The translations under genes were made by a program, and so were the position numbers. Below are positions 9,404-19,365 of a stretch of 64,000 nt of DNA, piece by piece; positions within the stretch are counted from its first letter, which is position 1; each line of letters opens with the position of its first letter. The stretch comes from Gemmataceae bacterium (GTDB lineage Bacteria; Planctomycetota; Planctomycetia; Gemmatales; Gemmataceae), in the NCBI GenBank assembly GCA_025055795.1, contig JANWVV010000001.1, positions 1 to 64,000 on the forward strand, read 5' to 3'. The notes under the pieces are model-generated. The model was given only the letters and a program-made list of their open reading frames with translations, was not told the DNA's origin and did no database searches.

Positions 9404-9697
9404 AGAGCTGTTCCCTAACAAATAGCAAGTCTAAAGATTACTACTGACCGATTTGGTCTGATCAACAAGCCACCAGGGGGGTGTGAGGGGGACATCCCCC
9501 TCGTTAGCAGATAGATCAAACCGAGGGACAGCAGACCCACTGGTCGTCCACGCTGGTGTGCCATCCGTATTGCCCAATTTCTGCCCGCGAGCCAGAATCG
9601 ATCAAGCTTGCCGTGTGGAATAAACATGCACTTTCGCTTGACCCTGGGGTGATCGTCCCTGGCCCAAGAGTTTGATGCCGAGTGGTCGATTGCCCTA
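9404..9697. other. intergenic region between convergent genes with a strong hairpin
   Basis: No credible gene is seen. GAGGGGG (9485-9491) and CCCCCTC (9496-9502) form a 7-bp GC stem with an ACAT loop. It sits between two convergent stop codons, so it may help end transcription from either side, although no clear T-run follows. Confidence 0.45.
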
Positions 9698-10798
9698 TCA
9701 GGGACGCTGGAGCAAGGAGGGGTCGGCCATGTGCAATTCAGCGGTACGTCGGGTAATCCGGCCAGTGCGGTAAAGCTGACGGATGGACTCATCAAAGGTG
9801 ATCATGCCTTCATCCCGGCCGGTCACTAGGTAGTTGTCTATACTTTCGATTTTGCCGGTGCGGATAGCACTGGCAATCGGGTGGGTATTCCACAAGACTT
9901 CCAGAGCCAGAACGCGGCGGCTTCCCCGTTCCGGTCCAGGTAACAGCCGCTGACTGATGATGGCTCGCAAGCTCATAGCCAGTTGGGCCCGTACCAAAGT
10001 TTGGACTTCCTGGGCGAACAAATCGGCCAGGCGGGTGATCGCCCCTTTGGCATCGCGGGTGTGCAGAGTGGTGAAGACCAGATGGCCAGTCTCGGCGGCC
10101 GAAAGCACCATCTGGGCCGTCTCGCGATCCCGGACTTCGCCGATCAGCAGGACGTCGGGATCATGACGAAGACCGTATTTGAGTCCATCAGCGAAACTAA
10201 GAACGTCGACACCAACTTCACGTTGGGTGACCAAGGAGTGGGGACGTCGAGGAAACAAATACTCGACCGGTTCTTCCACTGTCAGGATGCGGCGGCCCCC
10301 AGCCGCGTGAATCCGGTCGACCAGCATAGCCAGGGTGGTTGTTTTGCCCGAGCCAGTGGCCCCGGTAACGATGACCAGGCCGTCCCGCAATGAGCAGAGG
10401 CGATCAGCTAACGCCTGGGGGAAACCCGCCCACGCGAAATCGGGAATACGACCCGGAATGATGCGAAAGCAGGCCGCTAGCTGGCGACCCGCATGGAACA
10501 ACGCTGCCCGGACTCGGACAGTTTGCTCTCCCAAGGAGGCCGTCAGGGCAAAGTCGACGTTTTTATGGATGCTCAATTGGTCGGCCAGGTCCGGAGCACA
10601 CAGCGACAGTAACACCGGTTCCAGCGTGGCCGCATCCAGAGGTGGTTCTGGCAGTTCGGTCAGTTCGCCATGCAAACGTACCAGCGGCGGGTGGGCGGGC
10701 ACCAGATGGAGATCCGAGGCCTCTACCTGCACCGTCCACTCCAGATAGCGACGGAGCAACTCCGGCACTGCTCCCGCGTCTTCCTTTGCTTCCACCAT
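9698..10798 (-). CDS. pilT: PilT-type twitching/secretion ATPase
   Basis: The ATG at 10798 is preached by a Shine-Dalgarno-like GGGAGGAA; an upstream TTG at 10849 is less likely. The product (366 residues) has the type II/IV secretion ATPase features: Walker A GATGSGKTTT, an Asp-box-like EEPVEYLF region, Walker B LLIGEVRDRETA and the His-box ETGHLVFTTLHT. The N-terminal part (ASDLHLVPAHPPLVRLHGEL) is the PilT/PilU-type N-domain. Such hexameric ATPases drive pilus retraction at the inner membrane. No other pilus genes are next to it, so whether it is PilT, PilU or a related paralogue cannot be decided here. Confidence 0.85.
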   Translation of the reverse strand: MVEAKEDAGAVPELLRRYLEWTVQVEASDLHLVPAHPPLVRLHGELTELPEPPLDAATLEPVLLSLCAPDLADQLSIHKNVDFALTASLGEQTVRVRAALFHAGRQLAACFRIIPGRIPDFAWAGFPQALADRLCSLRDGLVIVTGATGSGKTTTLAMLVDRIHAAGGRRILTVEEPVEYLFPRRPHSLVTQREVGVDVLSFADGLKYGLRHDPDVLLIGEVRDRETAQMVLSAAETGHLVFTTLHTRDAKGAITRLADLFAQEVQTLVRAQLAMSLRAIISQRLLPGPERGSRRVLALEVLWNTHPIASAIRTGKIESIDNYLVTGRDEGMITFDESIRQLYRTGRITRRTAELHMADPSLLQRP

Positions 10799-10995
10799 GC
10801 CGGAGGTTCCTCCCTGGCAGTTCAATCGTCGGGCATGAAACGAGAGCAAACTCGGGTCTGATCCGCGTAGTCACCCGCTCTGCTTGTGCCATCATACTCC
10901 ACGACCGGATAAGGCTAATCGATTGCTCCAAGCCGATGACCAGGCTGACAGTGTTCGCCGCAGGCTCCTACGGGCTATTGCAGGAAAGAACATAG

Positions 10996-11023
10996 GCCGG
11001 GCAAGGTTCGGCCTCTGCCCGGC
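10996..11023 (-). terminator. possible terminator after the DUF1549 gene
   Basis: GCCGGGC (10996-11002) and GCCCGGC (11017-11023) form a perfect 7-bp stem with a 14-nt loop, 54 bp beyond the stop of the DUF1549/1553 gene. On the minus strand the stem is followed by a moderately T-rich stretch (tatgttcttt). The weak T-tract keeps confidence low. Confidence 0.35.
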
Positions 11024-11077
11024 GTCGCCTGGGAAACAATCCCATCACCAAAGCTGTGGTTCGAGGCGATTCTTTTC

Positions 11078-14000
11078 TCAATGATTGAACAGGAAGGCCG
11101 GTGTGTTGATCAAGGCCCAGACCAGGTCCTGTGCGCCGACTACTCGCGGGTCGGCCGGCGGCACCTTAGCGGCCTCGGCTGCCAGACGCTGATATTCCTG
11201 GTCCTGGGCCAGGTACATCTGGCGGAGGCGGGCCTTCTGCTCCGGTGTCCGCTGCTCTTCGGGTGTTGACAGCAGCGTCACCTGTTCGGGAGTCAGAGGG
11301 CTGGTCAGTCGCGGATTCGGATCGGTGGTGTACGACAGGCGGAAGCGACCAATGGTATGGTGCGCGGCCTGCTGATAGTGCTGTTCCATTTCAATGGTGA
11401 AGGTGACGCCTGCGGGTCCGCTTACCGGTTGTGTCAGGCGGAACAACGCCGCTTGATTACGTCCGGTCTGCGGGGCAATGGCCCAGCCGGTGGCCCGGTT
11501 GTTGTCCAAGGTATTGGCGAGAGGGAAGCCATCCTGCTGGAAGGTGGCAGCGGCCGCATTCAGGGGGACAGCGGCTGCCGGTCCATCCGGCTGGTCCAGG
11601 CGCTGGTATTTGATGCGGAACTCTGTCAGGACGAAGTTGCCGTTGGCGGCCCGTCCCGGCCCTTTACTGGGCAGGCTTGGATCGCTGAGCACTTCCAGCC
11701 GCAAAGCGGTGATCGGTTGATCGGTCTCGGCTAGGCCGACGATTGTATAGACGTCGAGGGAATCCAGCCGTCCACTGGCCAGCAAACTTCCATCGTTTTG
11801 CAACGTGAGGATGGCTCCGGGTTGAGACTGGGCATAGGGCCCCTGACGGGAAACGGCTCGCCGGACATCCAAGGTGATCCACTGGGTGGGCCGTTGGGCC
11901 AGCATGGCCGCTTCCCAGGCCTTTTGCCGCTCCGGGATCGTCTTTTCGTAGGCTTCAAAGGCGGCTTTACGCTTGAGATGTTCCTCCACCAGGTATTTGT
12001 GGTCGGCCTCGGCGGAGTGCAGGGCCTTGATACCGGCCTGTAATTCGGTCGGTGTCGGCCGCCGGTTCAATACGGACAAGTAGATCTCCTCGACTACCTT
12101 GGCGTCGTCCTTTTCCTTAAGGACGAACTGGTTGAGGCGGTTGGTGGGATCGCGTAAGGCTTCCCCGATGATCGGTCCGTTGACCATGGCCAGAATGGGA
12201 CCGAGGTTGAGGCTAGTGGAACGTTCACATTCGCAGGGGCTTTCCCGGGGGGGCTTGCTGAACAGTTCGAAGAAGCCGCCGGGGACCTCGACGTTGCTGT
12301 CGAGTAGCTGAGCGGCGCGGGCGCCGGGAGGCAGGCCGGGCAGGCGGCTGAGGGCCCCTGTGGCCCGGTGAATGGCGTCAAAAAGAACTTCCGCCGGCAG
12401 TCGCCGAGGCAGAGCGTGCGAATAGTTGATCTCGTCATCCTTGTTCCAGCGATTGGTCTGTACGGAAAGCTGGTAAGTCCGGCTCTTACAGATTAATCGC
12501 ATCAGGTGCCGAGTATCGAAGCCGGAACGGATGAACTCCTCGGTCAGGCGTTCCAGTAGTTCGGGGTTGGTCGGCGGATTGCCGGCCCGGATGTCGTCCA
12601 CCGGTTCAATCAGACCGACACCCAACAGGTAGCTCCAAATGCGGTTGACGTAGCTGCGGGCAAAGTATGGATTTTGCGGTGAGGTAATCCAGCGGGCCAG
12701 TTGGATCCGGCGTGGCTCAGCCGGGTTGAGACTGACCGGTACTGTAAAGGGGAAGCGGGGGGGCGCGATCTGGCCCGTCCGTTCGTGCCTGACCTCACCT
12801 TGCGAGCCGTCGCTGACGATTTCCACTAATGGCTTGGCCCCTTCCACAGCGGTGCCACCGATCCTCTGGCCCTTGTACTGGGGGTCTTCTTCCAGTTTGA
12901 CCTGAGCGAAATAGGCGGCCAGGCCGTAGTAATCATCCTGGGTCCAACGTTCGAACGGATGATCATGGCATTTGTTGCAATTGAAGCGAATGGCCAGGAA
13001 CAATTGGGTGGTGTTCTCTACCAGAGCGTCGGGGGTACGCAAGATCTTGTGGTACGCCGCTGGGGGATTGGTCAGGTTGGAGCCACTGGCCGTCAGGATG
13101 GTATAGGCGAAGCGGTCGTAGGGCATGTTGGAGGCGATGGCCTGGCGGATCCATTGCCGGTAGGCGGCGGCTCCGTTTTCACCCAGGAACTTGCGGTTGA
13201 CCATGAGCAGGTCGGCCCATTTGTTGGTCCAATGTTCGACGAAGGCCTCGCTGCCGATGAGGCGGTCGATGAGTTCCTCCCGCTTCTGACGGCTGTCGCG
13301 CGGATCGGCCAGGAAAGCACGGACCTCGTCGGCCGTAGGCGGCAAACCAGTCAGATCCAGATAAACCCGGCGGAGAAATTCCTCGTCGCTAGCTAGCGGA
13401 CTGACTTGCACCTTGATCTTTTTCAGTTTGGCATCCACCAGTTCGTCGATGAAGTTGTAAACGGGCCGCTGGATCCATTCGAAGCCGGTGCGATCACCCA
13501 GCACAATCAGGGTGGAAGCGGCATAAGCGCCCTCGTAGCGCACCAGCATAGTGGCCTCTCCTCGCCGCAAGGTGGTTACCAGGCCGCGGCTGTTGGCCGT
13601 GGCTACTTCTGTGTTGCTGCTTTCCAGGAATGCCTCGGCGGTCACGTCCCGCACACGTCCGTCGCTGTAAGTGGCATACACGGCAAACTGTTGCTTCTGG
13701 CCGATCCGATGAATGATGGGATTTTTCGGAAAAACGTCGATGCTGCGTACGCGGGGGGTCTGCGGATCAAACCGTACGCCTTGGGCGATCCAACGGCGGA
13801 GCAGTTCGTAATTGGGATCACCCAGTTGAAGTAGCACGCCCCCCTGATGGGGAACCACACCGGCTGGTTTCATCAGCATCAGGCTTTTTTCGGGTGCTGC
13901 CCGGTTGAAGCGTCGGCCTTCCAGATCATCGGTCAGGCTGCGGTAGTCGAAGAGCGGGTCGTAGCCGCGCAGCGATAGTTTGAAGCCGTTTTTGCCCTGG

Positions 14001-14464
14001 GCCGCGCCATGGCAGGTGCCGGCGTTGCATCCTAATTTCGACAAGACTGGTTGGACATCGGCTACAAAGCTAACGGGGAAATCGCTCTGCACCGCGCTGG
14101 CCTGTACGGGCACCTGTACACTGTGGTTACCGAGGCGAACGCTGATAGTGCCGTGGACGTCCTGACGAGCCCGGATCAAACCAGCATCGATGGTCAAACC
14201 AGCGGGCAGGTCGTATTGCGCTAGGCGGGTGACGTCGGCCGTTTCGCCGTTGCTGAGGGTAGCGGTCACGATCAACTGGGCATAAGCAAACGGTCCCCGC
14301 AGTTCCACTCGGCTCGGATGAACGGCCAAGTGGGTCACTGTGGTATCCGGTGGTAGCTTTTCTTCGACTGGGGGTGCAGACGGTGCCGGTTCGGCCCCTG
14401 TTAGTCCCCCGCATACGAGCCACAACAGGGCTGCACACGTGAAAAAGGTATGTCGGCTTTTCAT
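11078..14464 (-). CDS. DUF1549/DUF1553 planctomycete surface protein with Big_2-like domain
   Basis: ATG at 14464 gives 1128 residues starting with a signal peptide (MKSRHTFFTCAALLWLVCGG); longer starts up to 14566 are possible. An N-terminal beta domain is followed by a cytochrome-like segment with a CNAGTCHG motif, then a Big_2-like domain (RDVTAEAFLESSNTEVAT). DUF1549 follows (FLRRVYLDLTGLPPTADEVR, with FNCNKCHDHPFERW including a CxxCH), and DUF1553 (NPYFARSYVNRIWSYLLGVG). The last 300 residues are less conserved and contain a beta-rich part. These proteins are abundant in planctomycetes and usually pair with DUF1501 proteins; their biochemical role is not settled. It lies downstream of the cytochrome-WD40 gene on the same strand, with a 323-bp gap. 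Confidence 0.88.
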   Translation of the reverse strand: MKSRHTFFTCAALLWLVCGGLTGAEPAPSAPPVEEKLPPDTTVTHLAVHPSRVELRGPFAYAQLIVTATLSNGETADVTRLAQYDLPAGLTIDAGLIRARQDVHGTISVRLGNHSVQVPVQASAVQSDFPVSFVADVQPVLSKLGCNAGTCHGAAQGKNGFKLSLRGYDPLFDYRSLTDDLEGRRFNRAAPEKSLMLMKPAGVVPHQGGVLLQLGDPNYELLRRWIAQGVRFDPQTPRVRSIDVFPKNPIIHRIGQKQQFAVYATYSDGRVRDVTAEAFLESSNTEVATANSRGLVTTLRRGEATMLVRYEGAYAASTLIVLGDRTGFEWIQRPVYNFIDELVDAKLKKIKVQVSPLASDEEFLRRVYLDLTGLPPTADEVRAFLADPRDSRQKREELIDRLIGSEAFVEHWTNKWADLLMVNRKFLGENGAAAYRQWIRQAIASNMPYDRFAYTILTASGSNLTNPPAAYHKILRTPDALVENTTQLFLAIRFNCNKCHDHPFERWTQDDYYGLAAYFAQVKLEEDPQYKGQRIGGTAVEGAKPLVEIVSDGSQGEVRHERTGQIAPPRFPFTVPVSLNPAEPRRIQLARWITSPQNPYFARSYVNRIWSYLLGVGLIEPVDDIRAGNPPTNPELLERLTEEFIRSGFDTRHLMRLICKSRTYQLSVQTNRWNKDDEINYSHALPRRLPAEVLFDAIHRATGALSRLPGLPPGARAAQLLDSNVEVPGGFFELFSKPPRESPCECERSTSLNLGPILAMVNGPIIGEALRDPTNRLNQFVLKEKDDAKVVEEIYLSVLNRRPTPTELQAGIKALHSAEADHKYLVEEHLKRKAAFEAYEKTIPERQKAWEAAMLAQRPTQWITLDVRRAVSRQGPYAQSQPGAILTLQNDGSLLASGRLDSLDVYTIVGLAETDQPITALRLEVLSDPSLPSKGPGRAANGNFVLTEFRIKYQRLDQPDGPAAAVPLNAAAATFQQDGFPLANTLDNNRATGWAIAPQTGRNQAALFRLTQPVSGPAGVTFTIEMEQHYQQAAHHTIGRFRLSYTTDPNPRLTSPLTPEQVTLLSTPEEQRTPEQKARLRQMYLAQDQEYQRLAAEAAKVPPADPRVVGAQDLVWALINTPAFLFNH

Positions 14465-14787
14465 GGCACCTGGTCCCTGTTTATCCATCACCTTCCGATT
14501 GAACGCCAAAGGAGACTCCTGAAGATTCAAACCGTGGGGATTGTGTCTATGCAGGTAAGCAAACAAGGGCTAATCAGGGTTGCTTTGTAATCATTCTGAC
14601 AAATCTGTGGTTGGGAATCCACCAAACACCAGCAATATCTTTTGTGTTTGGTCTTTACGTCCCTTAAAGTCGCTGATGACGCTTTATTTAATGGTTACCG
14701 TTATTGCGCTAATCAGGGTTATGATCCGCGTTGTGGAAAGCGGTTGATGTCTAGGGGTGGTATGACGGATTGTGTGGTATGTGTGTG

Positions 14788-16332
14788 TTAACGGCTGGGG
14801 GTTGGGGTTGTGGGTAGGACCACGAATTTTTGCAGCAGTTTTCCGGTATTTGCATCGTGGATCCAGACGATGCCATCAAAACCGCCTGAAGCCAGCCGCT
14901 GACCGCTGGGGTGCCAAGCGACGGCGTATACCGGTCCGGTAATTTGCTCGCAGGTGATTTTGCGCTGGCTTTGGCGCACGTCGTAGATACGCACTTCGCC
15001 TTGGCCATCCAGGCTGCTAGCGGCAGCAAACAGGTAACCGTGGGGATGGAAGGCCACGGCGGAGATACGGCCGGGCATCGCCTCGTAGTCGCGGATTTTG
15101 TTGGCGTCGTCGCCGATTTCCCGTTTTTGCTCCCGATGGATTTTGTAGAGGCGTGGTGTGCCATCGGAGCCGGCCGCCACTACTTCGTCGTACAGTTTCG
15201 GTGGCACCCCTGGGGTGTCCGGTGGCACCTTCTGGTAGCGGGGTGGCCGGGGTATTTGCAGTGTCCGGCCGAAAAACCGGACGGTGATCGTCTTGGGCCA
15301 GGGGCGGCGATCCACGGCCATCAGGCCTCCTTTAAGGGCCCCGGGGGTAATGCTGGTGACATTGTCAATGAACCGTTGCGTCGCCACTTCGGTCAGACGC
15401 ATGCTCATGTCCCGGCTGACCGAGACCAGATGCTGACCATCTTGAGAAAAAACGGTGCCGAGCACCCAGTCGGTATGGGTTCCCATCTGCAGGACTTGCC
15501 GGCCATTAAGGGCGTCGATGGCCCGTACCGTGTTATCGGCGCAGCCAAACGCGATCATTCGACCATCGGGAGACCAACTGACGCCGTAGAGTGTATCAAA
15601 TGTATAGGGGGCTGATAACAGGAGTTTGCCTTTGCGGTGGTCCCAGACCTGGACTTCGCCGAAGCGGCCGGGTGCGCCCCCCACTGCCGCCAGGCGGTCC
15701 CCCTGGGGAGAAAAAGCCAGTGACTGGATCCGTTCAGAAATGCCGATCAGTCGTGAACGCATTTGCAATGTTTCAGCGTCGTAAAGCAGGATTTCGTGGT
15801 AGCCCGTGACCGCCAGGAACTGTCCGTCCGGCGAGTAAGCCAGGGAGGTAATGACGGGGGGCGAGTTGTATTTAGGAGGGTGGTCGGCGTCCACGATTTC
15901 CGTCCGTGCTACCGCCGGAGTGTCGTCCTTAGCTCCTTGGATGATCCAGGCAATGATCTTGTCGATTTGGACCGGCGACAGGGGATCGCGACCTTTGGGC
16001 ATTTCGGCTTTGCCGTTGGGATGGATGCGGATTTGCTCCACTAGGTAGCTTTGGTCTGGTCGACCGGGGACGATACCGGGCTTGTCCCGCTCGCCCGCTT
16101 TGAACAAATCGGCATAATTGGTAGTCAGGTAACCGCCCATTGGTCGGGCAGGCTGGTGGCACCCATTGCAATGTTGCTGCAGGATTGGTCGGATCTCCTT
16201 GTAGTAGCTGACCGGGGCGGGGGGGGCTCCTTTAGGTGCACTTTGTTGCGACCAGCTTGTCGTGCCTCCCACAAGCCATCCAAGGCCGAGAAACAACCCC
16301 GTCCAACCGATCCTAGATGCTCGTGAGATCAT
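14788..16332 (-). CDS. planctomycete c-type cytochrome domain fused to WD40 repeats
   Basis: ATG at 16332 has the best Shine-Dalgarno spacing (gagg, 8 nt); GTG at 16341 and ATG at 16338 are alternatives. The 514-residue product has a signal peptide (about 1-28), then a PSCyt1-like cytochrome domain with heme motif CNGCH (about 56-60) and an EMPKGRDPL segment whose Met may be the axial ligand. From about 160 on it carries WD40 repeats (VITSLAYSPDGQFLAVTGY, VSWSPDGRMIAFGCADNTV, AVAWHPSGQRLASGG). It is probably exported and may carry electrons or act as a scaffold. It is upstream of the DUF1549/1553 gene; the two families often co-occur in planctomycetes. Confidence 0.85.
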   Translation of the reverse strand: MISRASRIGWTGLFLGLGWLVGGTTSWSQQSAPKGAPPAPVSYYKEIRPILQQHCNGCHQPARPMGGYLTTNYADLFKAGERDKPGIVPGRPDQSYLVEQIRIHPNGKAEMPKGRDPLSPVQIDKIIAWIIQGAKDDTPAVARTEIVDADHPPKYNSPPVITSLAYSPDGQFLAVTGYHEILLYDAETLQMRSRLIGISERIQSLAFSPQGDRLAAVGGAPGRFGEVQVWDHRKGKLLLSAPYTFDTLYGVSWSPDGRMIAFGCADNTVRAIDALNGRQVLQMGTHTDWVLGTVFSQDGQHLVSVSRDMSMRLTEVATQRFIDNVTSITPGALKGGLMAVDRRPWPKTITVRFFGRTLQIPRPPRYQKVPPDTPGVPPKLYDEVVAAGSDGTPRLYKIHREQKREIGDDANKIRDYEAMPGRISAVAFHPHGYLFAAASSLDGQGEVRIYDVRQSQRKITCEQITGPVYAVAWHPSGQRLASGGFDGIVWIHDANTGKLLQKFVVLPTTPTPSR

Positions 16333-16877
16333 CGACATCACCTCGTGCTATTGTCGTGGACCAAAACCACGGAGGCGATCAGCGTTGATACAAGGACGCA
16401 GGCAGGTACAGTTGTGGCAACTGCGTTCACGCGTGTCCACGCGCAAGGGCAGGGCCGGCACTCCACCCATCGGTGAGACAGTGCCGGAAATTTAAGGTCG
16501 CACAGTGGTGACCGGTAACCTTAGAGTTTACGGGTATCCTACCATTGGCTCGCCGCACCGGTTTGTCACGGTACGCTATGATTGATTCGAAGGCGTGCTC
16601 AAGTAGTATTATATCGTTCTCCTGCTGGGTAGGAAGCTCTGTTCCTTACGGACGACTCCTCAAATATTTACCAAGCCTTTATCTGGGATTGATGTACAGT
16701 TCAGGCACGGCATTGCTCAGCCGCTGTAGCTTATCAGTTCCGAACCGCTTTTTGTCACGTTATGATTTTTCTGCATAAATATTTGAGAGTGGTATATTCC
16801 ACAAGTGGTCACAGGCGGGGGGTATGTTTGGGGCGGTCTGGAGGGGCTGAGTTTTAGGGCAGCGGGAAGGCGGCGGG
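16333..16877. other. 545-bp divergent intergenic region with two inverted repeats
   Basis: No gene is visible. CGCGTG/CACGCG (16430-16443) is a tight inverted repeat, and CCGGCACT/AGTGCCGG (16455-16487) is a perfect 8-bp stem with a 17-nt loop. The region separates the divergent cytochrome-WD40 and antiporter genes and should hold promoters for both. The right half (about 16590-16800) is more AT-rich. Confidence 0.45.
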
Positions 16878-18614
16878 ATGCTTGGGCGGGGACTAGTAGC
16901 GGGATTGGCCGCTGTGGGGGTGCTGTGGCTGGCCCAGCAGGCGGCAGCGGGAGCCAACGGAAGGTGGTACAGCATCGCGCCACCGTTGCTGGCGGTTTGT
17001 CTGGCGTTTGCCACGCGGCGGTTGTTGCTTGCGTTGGCGATAGCGGTCCTGGTTGGTGGAATGCTGGCCGTGGTAGCCGAGCAAGGGCTCAACGGCCTCG
17101 AGAGTTGGCTGGGGGGAGTACAGCGGGCGGGTGGGTTTGTATATGCCGCCGCTTGGGACCCTGATCATGCTGTAATTCTGGTTTCCGTGTTCCTGATGTT
17201 AGGCATGATCACAGTAGCGATGGCTGCAGGTGGATTTGCTGGGCTGGTTCAAGCGCTGAGCCGGCTGGCCCGTAGTCGTCGGGCCACCAATGGCTGTACT
17301 GTCCTGATGGGTCTGGTGCTTTTTTTCGACGATTATGCCAATTCGGTCCTGATCGGTTCGACTATGCGTCCCCTGACAGACCGGCAACGAATCTCACGGG
17401 CCAAACTGGCTTTCTTGATCGATGCCACGGCCGCTCCCGTGGCAGGCGTGGCCATTGTCAGCACCTGGATTGGCTACGAGGTTGGCTTGTTCCGGGAGGT
17501 CGGGCAGCAACTCCACCTGGGACGGGACGGCTTCGCTATGTTTTTAGATGCATTAGGTTTCCGCTTCTATTGCTGGTTGATGCTCCTTTTTCTGATAATC
17601 AACGTGTTGTGCGACCGGGACTTTGGTCCGATGGCCCAGGTGGAACGGGCGGCAGCCTGTGGTTACGATCCAGCCCGACCGGCGGTCGAACCGGCCAGCA
17701 CGACCGTGGTCGGCCGGCACAATCCCTGGACGGCTGTACTGCCGCTGGGCGTTTTTGTGGGTGGCATCCTCATCGGCTTGTGGTGGGATGGCGGCGGCCT
17801 GGAACGCCTCTACCACCAAGGGCAGTATCTTTGGCAAATCAGTTATTGGCGCGACGTGTTGGGCAGCGTGACGCGTTCCGTCCAGGTGATTGGCCTAGCC
17901 GCAGCAGTTGCTTTGATAGTCGGCGTGGCTTCTGCGCGTGGCCTGGGGGGCATGAGCGGACAGGCCCTCCGGCGGGCCTTGTCCGATGGGGCCCGCTTGG
18001 CCGTTTATCCCTGCTTGATCCTGGTGCTCGCCTGGTCGTTACAGAAAAGCTGTGCCGCCTTGGGCACAGGACAATTCCTGGCAGCCGCTGTCCAAGGGAA
18101 TGTCACCCCGGTGTTGTTTCCCACGCTTTTGTTTACGCTAGCTGGTCTCATCGCCTTTGCGACCGGTACCAGTTGGGGTACCATGGCCATTTTGATCCCC
18201 ACTGCCATCCCCGTCGCCTACCAGCTCGACCAACAAAACTATGGCCTGATCACGGTCATGTCCTTGGCGGCAGTGTTGGACGGTGCTATCTTTGGTGACC
18301 ACTGCTCGCCGATTTCCGACACGACCATCCTGAGCGCTACTTCCAGCGGCTGTCCTCTGCTGCAGCACGTCCAGACGCAATTACCCTACGGTTTGGTAGT
18401 GGCTGGCGCTGCTATGCTGTTGGGGTATTTGCCAGCGGCGTTATGGAATTGGTCCTGGCCCGTGTCCGTGCTGGCGGCCGCGTTGCTGTTTGTGATCTTA
18501 CATTACTGCTGGGGGAAGACGCCCGAACCTTCGTCGATACGCCCTCCCGCTTCGCCGGGTACACCACTCCCACAATCGATGCCTCCAGCTCATGAGGCAG
18601 CGTCAAGCTCATAA
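16878..18614 (+). CDS. Na+/H+ antiporter, NhaC family
   Basis: The 578-residue polytopic protein shows about 12 hydrophobic segments and NhaC-family signatures: VLFFDDYANSVLIGSTMRPL (about 150-169), LAFLIDATAAPVAGVAIVSTW and GDHCSPISDTTILSATSSG near 475-495. Family members exchange Na+ for H+ or for charged metabolites across the inner membrane. The start ATG has a GGAAGG Shine-Dalgarno-like sequence. The last 40 residues are Pro-rich and likely cytoplasmic. It stands alone on the plus strand, so regulation is likely its own. The transported substrate could be other than Na+. Confidence 0.85.
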   Translation: MLGRGLVAGLAAVGVLWLAQQAAAGANGRWYSIAPPLLAVCLAFATRRLLLALAIAVLVGGMLAVVAEQGLNGLESWLGGVQRAGGFVYAAAWDPDHAVILVSVFLMLGMITVAMAAGGFAGLVQALSRLARSRRATNGCTVLMGLVLFFDDYANSVLIGSTMRPLTDRQRISRAKLAFLIDATAAPVAGVAIVSTWIGYEVGLFREVGQQLHLGRDGFAMFLDALGFRFYCWLMLLFLIINVLCDRDFGPMAQVERAAACGYDPARPAVEPASTTVVGRHNPWTAVLPLGVFVGGILIGLWWDGGGLERLYHQGQYLWQISYWRDVLGSVTRSVQVIGLAAAVALIVGVASARGLGGMSGQALRRALSDGARLAVYPCLILVLAWSLQKSCAALGTGQFLAAAVQGNVTPVLFPTLLFTLAGLIAFATGTSWGTMAILIPTAIPVAYQLDQQNYGLITVMSLAAVLDGAIFGDHCSPISDTTILSATSSGCPLLQHVQTQLPYGLVVAGAAMLLGYLPAALWNWSWPVSVLAAALLFVILHYCWGKTPEPSSIRPPASPGTPLPQSMPPAHEAASSS

Positions 18615-18831
18615 TCCACAATCATGATGCAACATCTGACCTTTCTGTGACTGTTCAAACCTGGCGGCCCGTACCACCGAAGCACGGTGGTTACGATTTG
18701 CCAAACGTCCCAAGTCTTGATAGCGAAGTAATGCCCAGGTTGCTGCTTTCTCCTCCTGAAGAAGAGGGGGCAACACATATCGCTCGATAATCTTTAAAGG
18801 CTATCTCGCCAGAGGCAGGCGGTGGGAACAG

Positions 18832-19218
18832 CTACAAGACGCCGGGTTCCTTAGGGTCGACCATTAACACGCCGGAAAATGACTTGAGCACCTCGATGAC
18901 GCTCAGGTAGGTATTGAAATGCTCCATGAACGGATCAACGTCCTCACTTTGGACGTTCAGTCGGCGGAGGGAAGCCACGTAGGTGTCGGCTTCGTCCGGT
19001 TCGATGCCGGCGAGCCGGTCGACCAATCCTTCGATTTCATCCCGGAGTGATTCTCCGCTTTCCAGTTCTATACTAATGGTCCAGCCCTGGTGGCTAACGG
19101 TAATCCGGTGATCATAGAGCTGTACCTGGTGGTCTGGCAGCCGTTGTTGCAGGCGGCGGACCGCTTCATCCAAGCTGAAGTCGCTCTGCGGCGTCATCAA
19201 ACCAATGGCTTGGTACAT
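18832..19218 (-). CDS. hypothetical protein, 128 residues
   Basis: ATG at 19218 is preceded by GGAGG at good spacing, supporting a real gene. The product is acidic and soluble, with no signal peptide or membrane segment. It has two predicted helices rich in Glu and Leu (LDEAVRRLQQRLPDHQ and SLRDEIEGLVDRLAGI) around a short beta-like stretch (ITVSHQGWTISIELESG). I do not recognise the family. It lies in a run of three minus-strand genes (18.8-20.7 kb) with gaps of about 150 bp, so they might be co-transcribed, with no hint of a shared role. Confidence 0.65.
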   Translation of the reverse strand: MYQAIGLMTPQSDFSLDEAVRRLQQRLPDHQVQLYDHRITVSHQGWTISIELESGESLRDEIEGLVDRLAGIEPDEADTYVASLRRLNVQSEDVDPFMEHFNTYLSVIEVLKSFSGVLMVDPKEPGVL

Positions 19219-19365
19219 AAATGGGTCGCCTCCGCACAGCTTCGCAATACTTGACTAGGATTGTCCCGTAATACTGACGGACCTTGTCAGTTTGCACTCT
19301 GGTTAGCCAGGGAAAACATGAACAACGCGTAAACGGGGTCCAGCACGGTCTTTCAAAACAAACCA

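Noticed and set aside
12959-13396. 145-codon plus-strand frame inside the DUF1549 gene
   Set aside because: Antisense shadow of a clear conserved gene; composition follows the complement of its codons.
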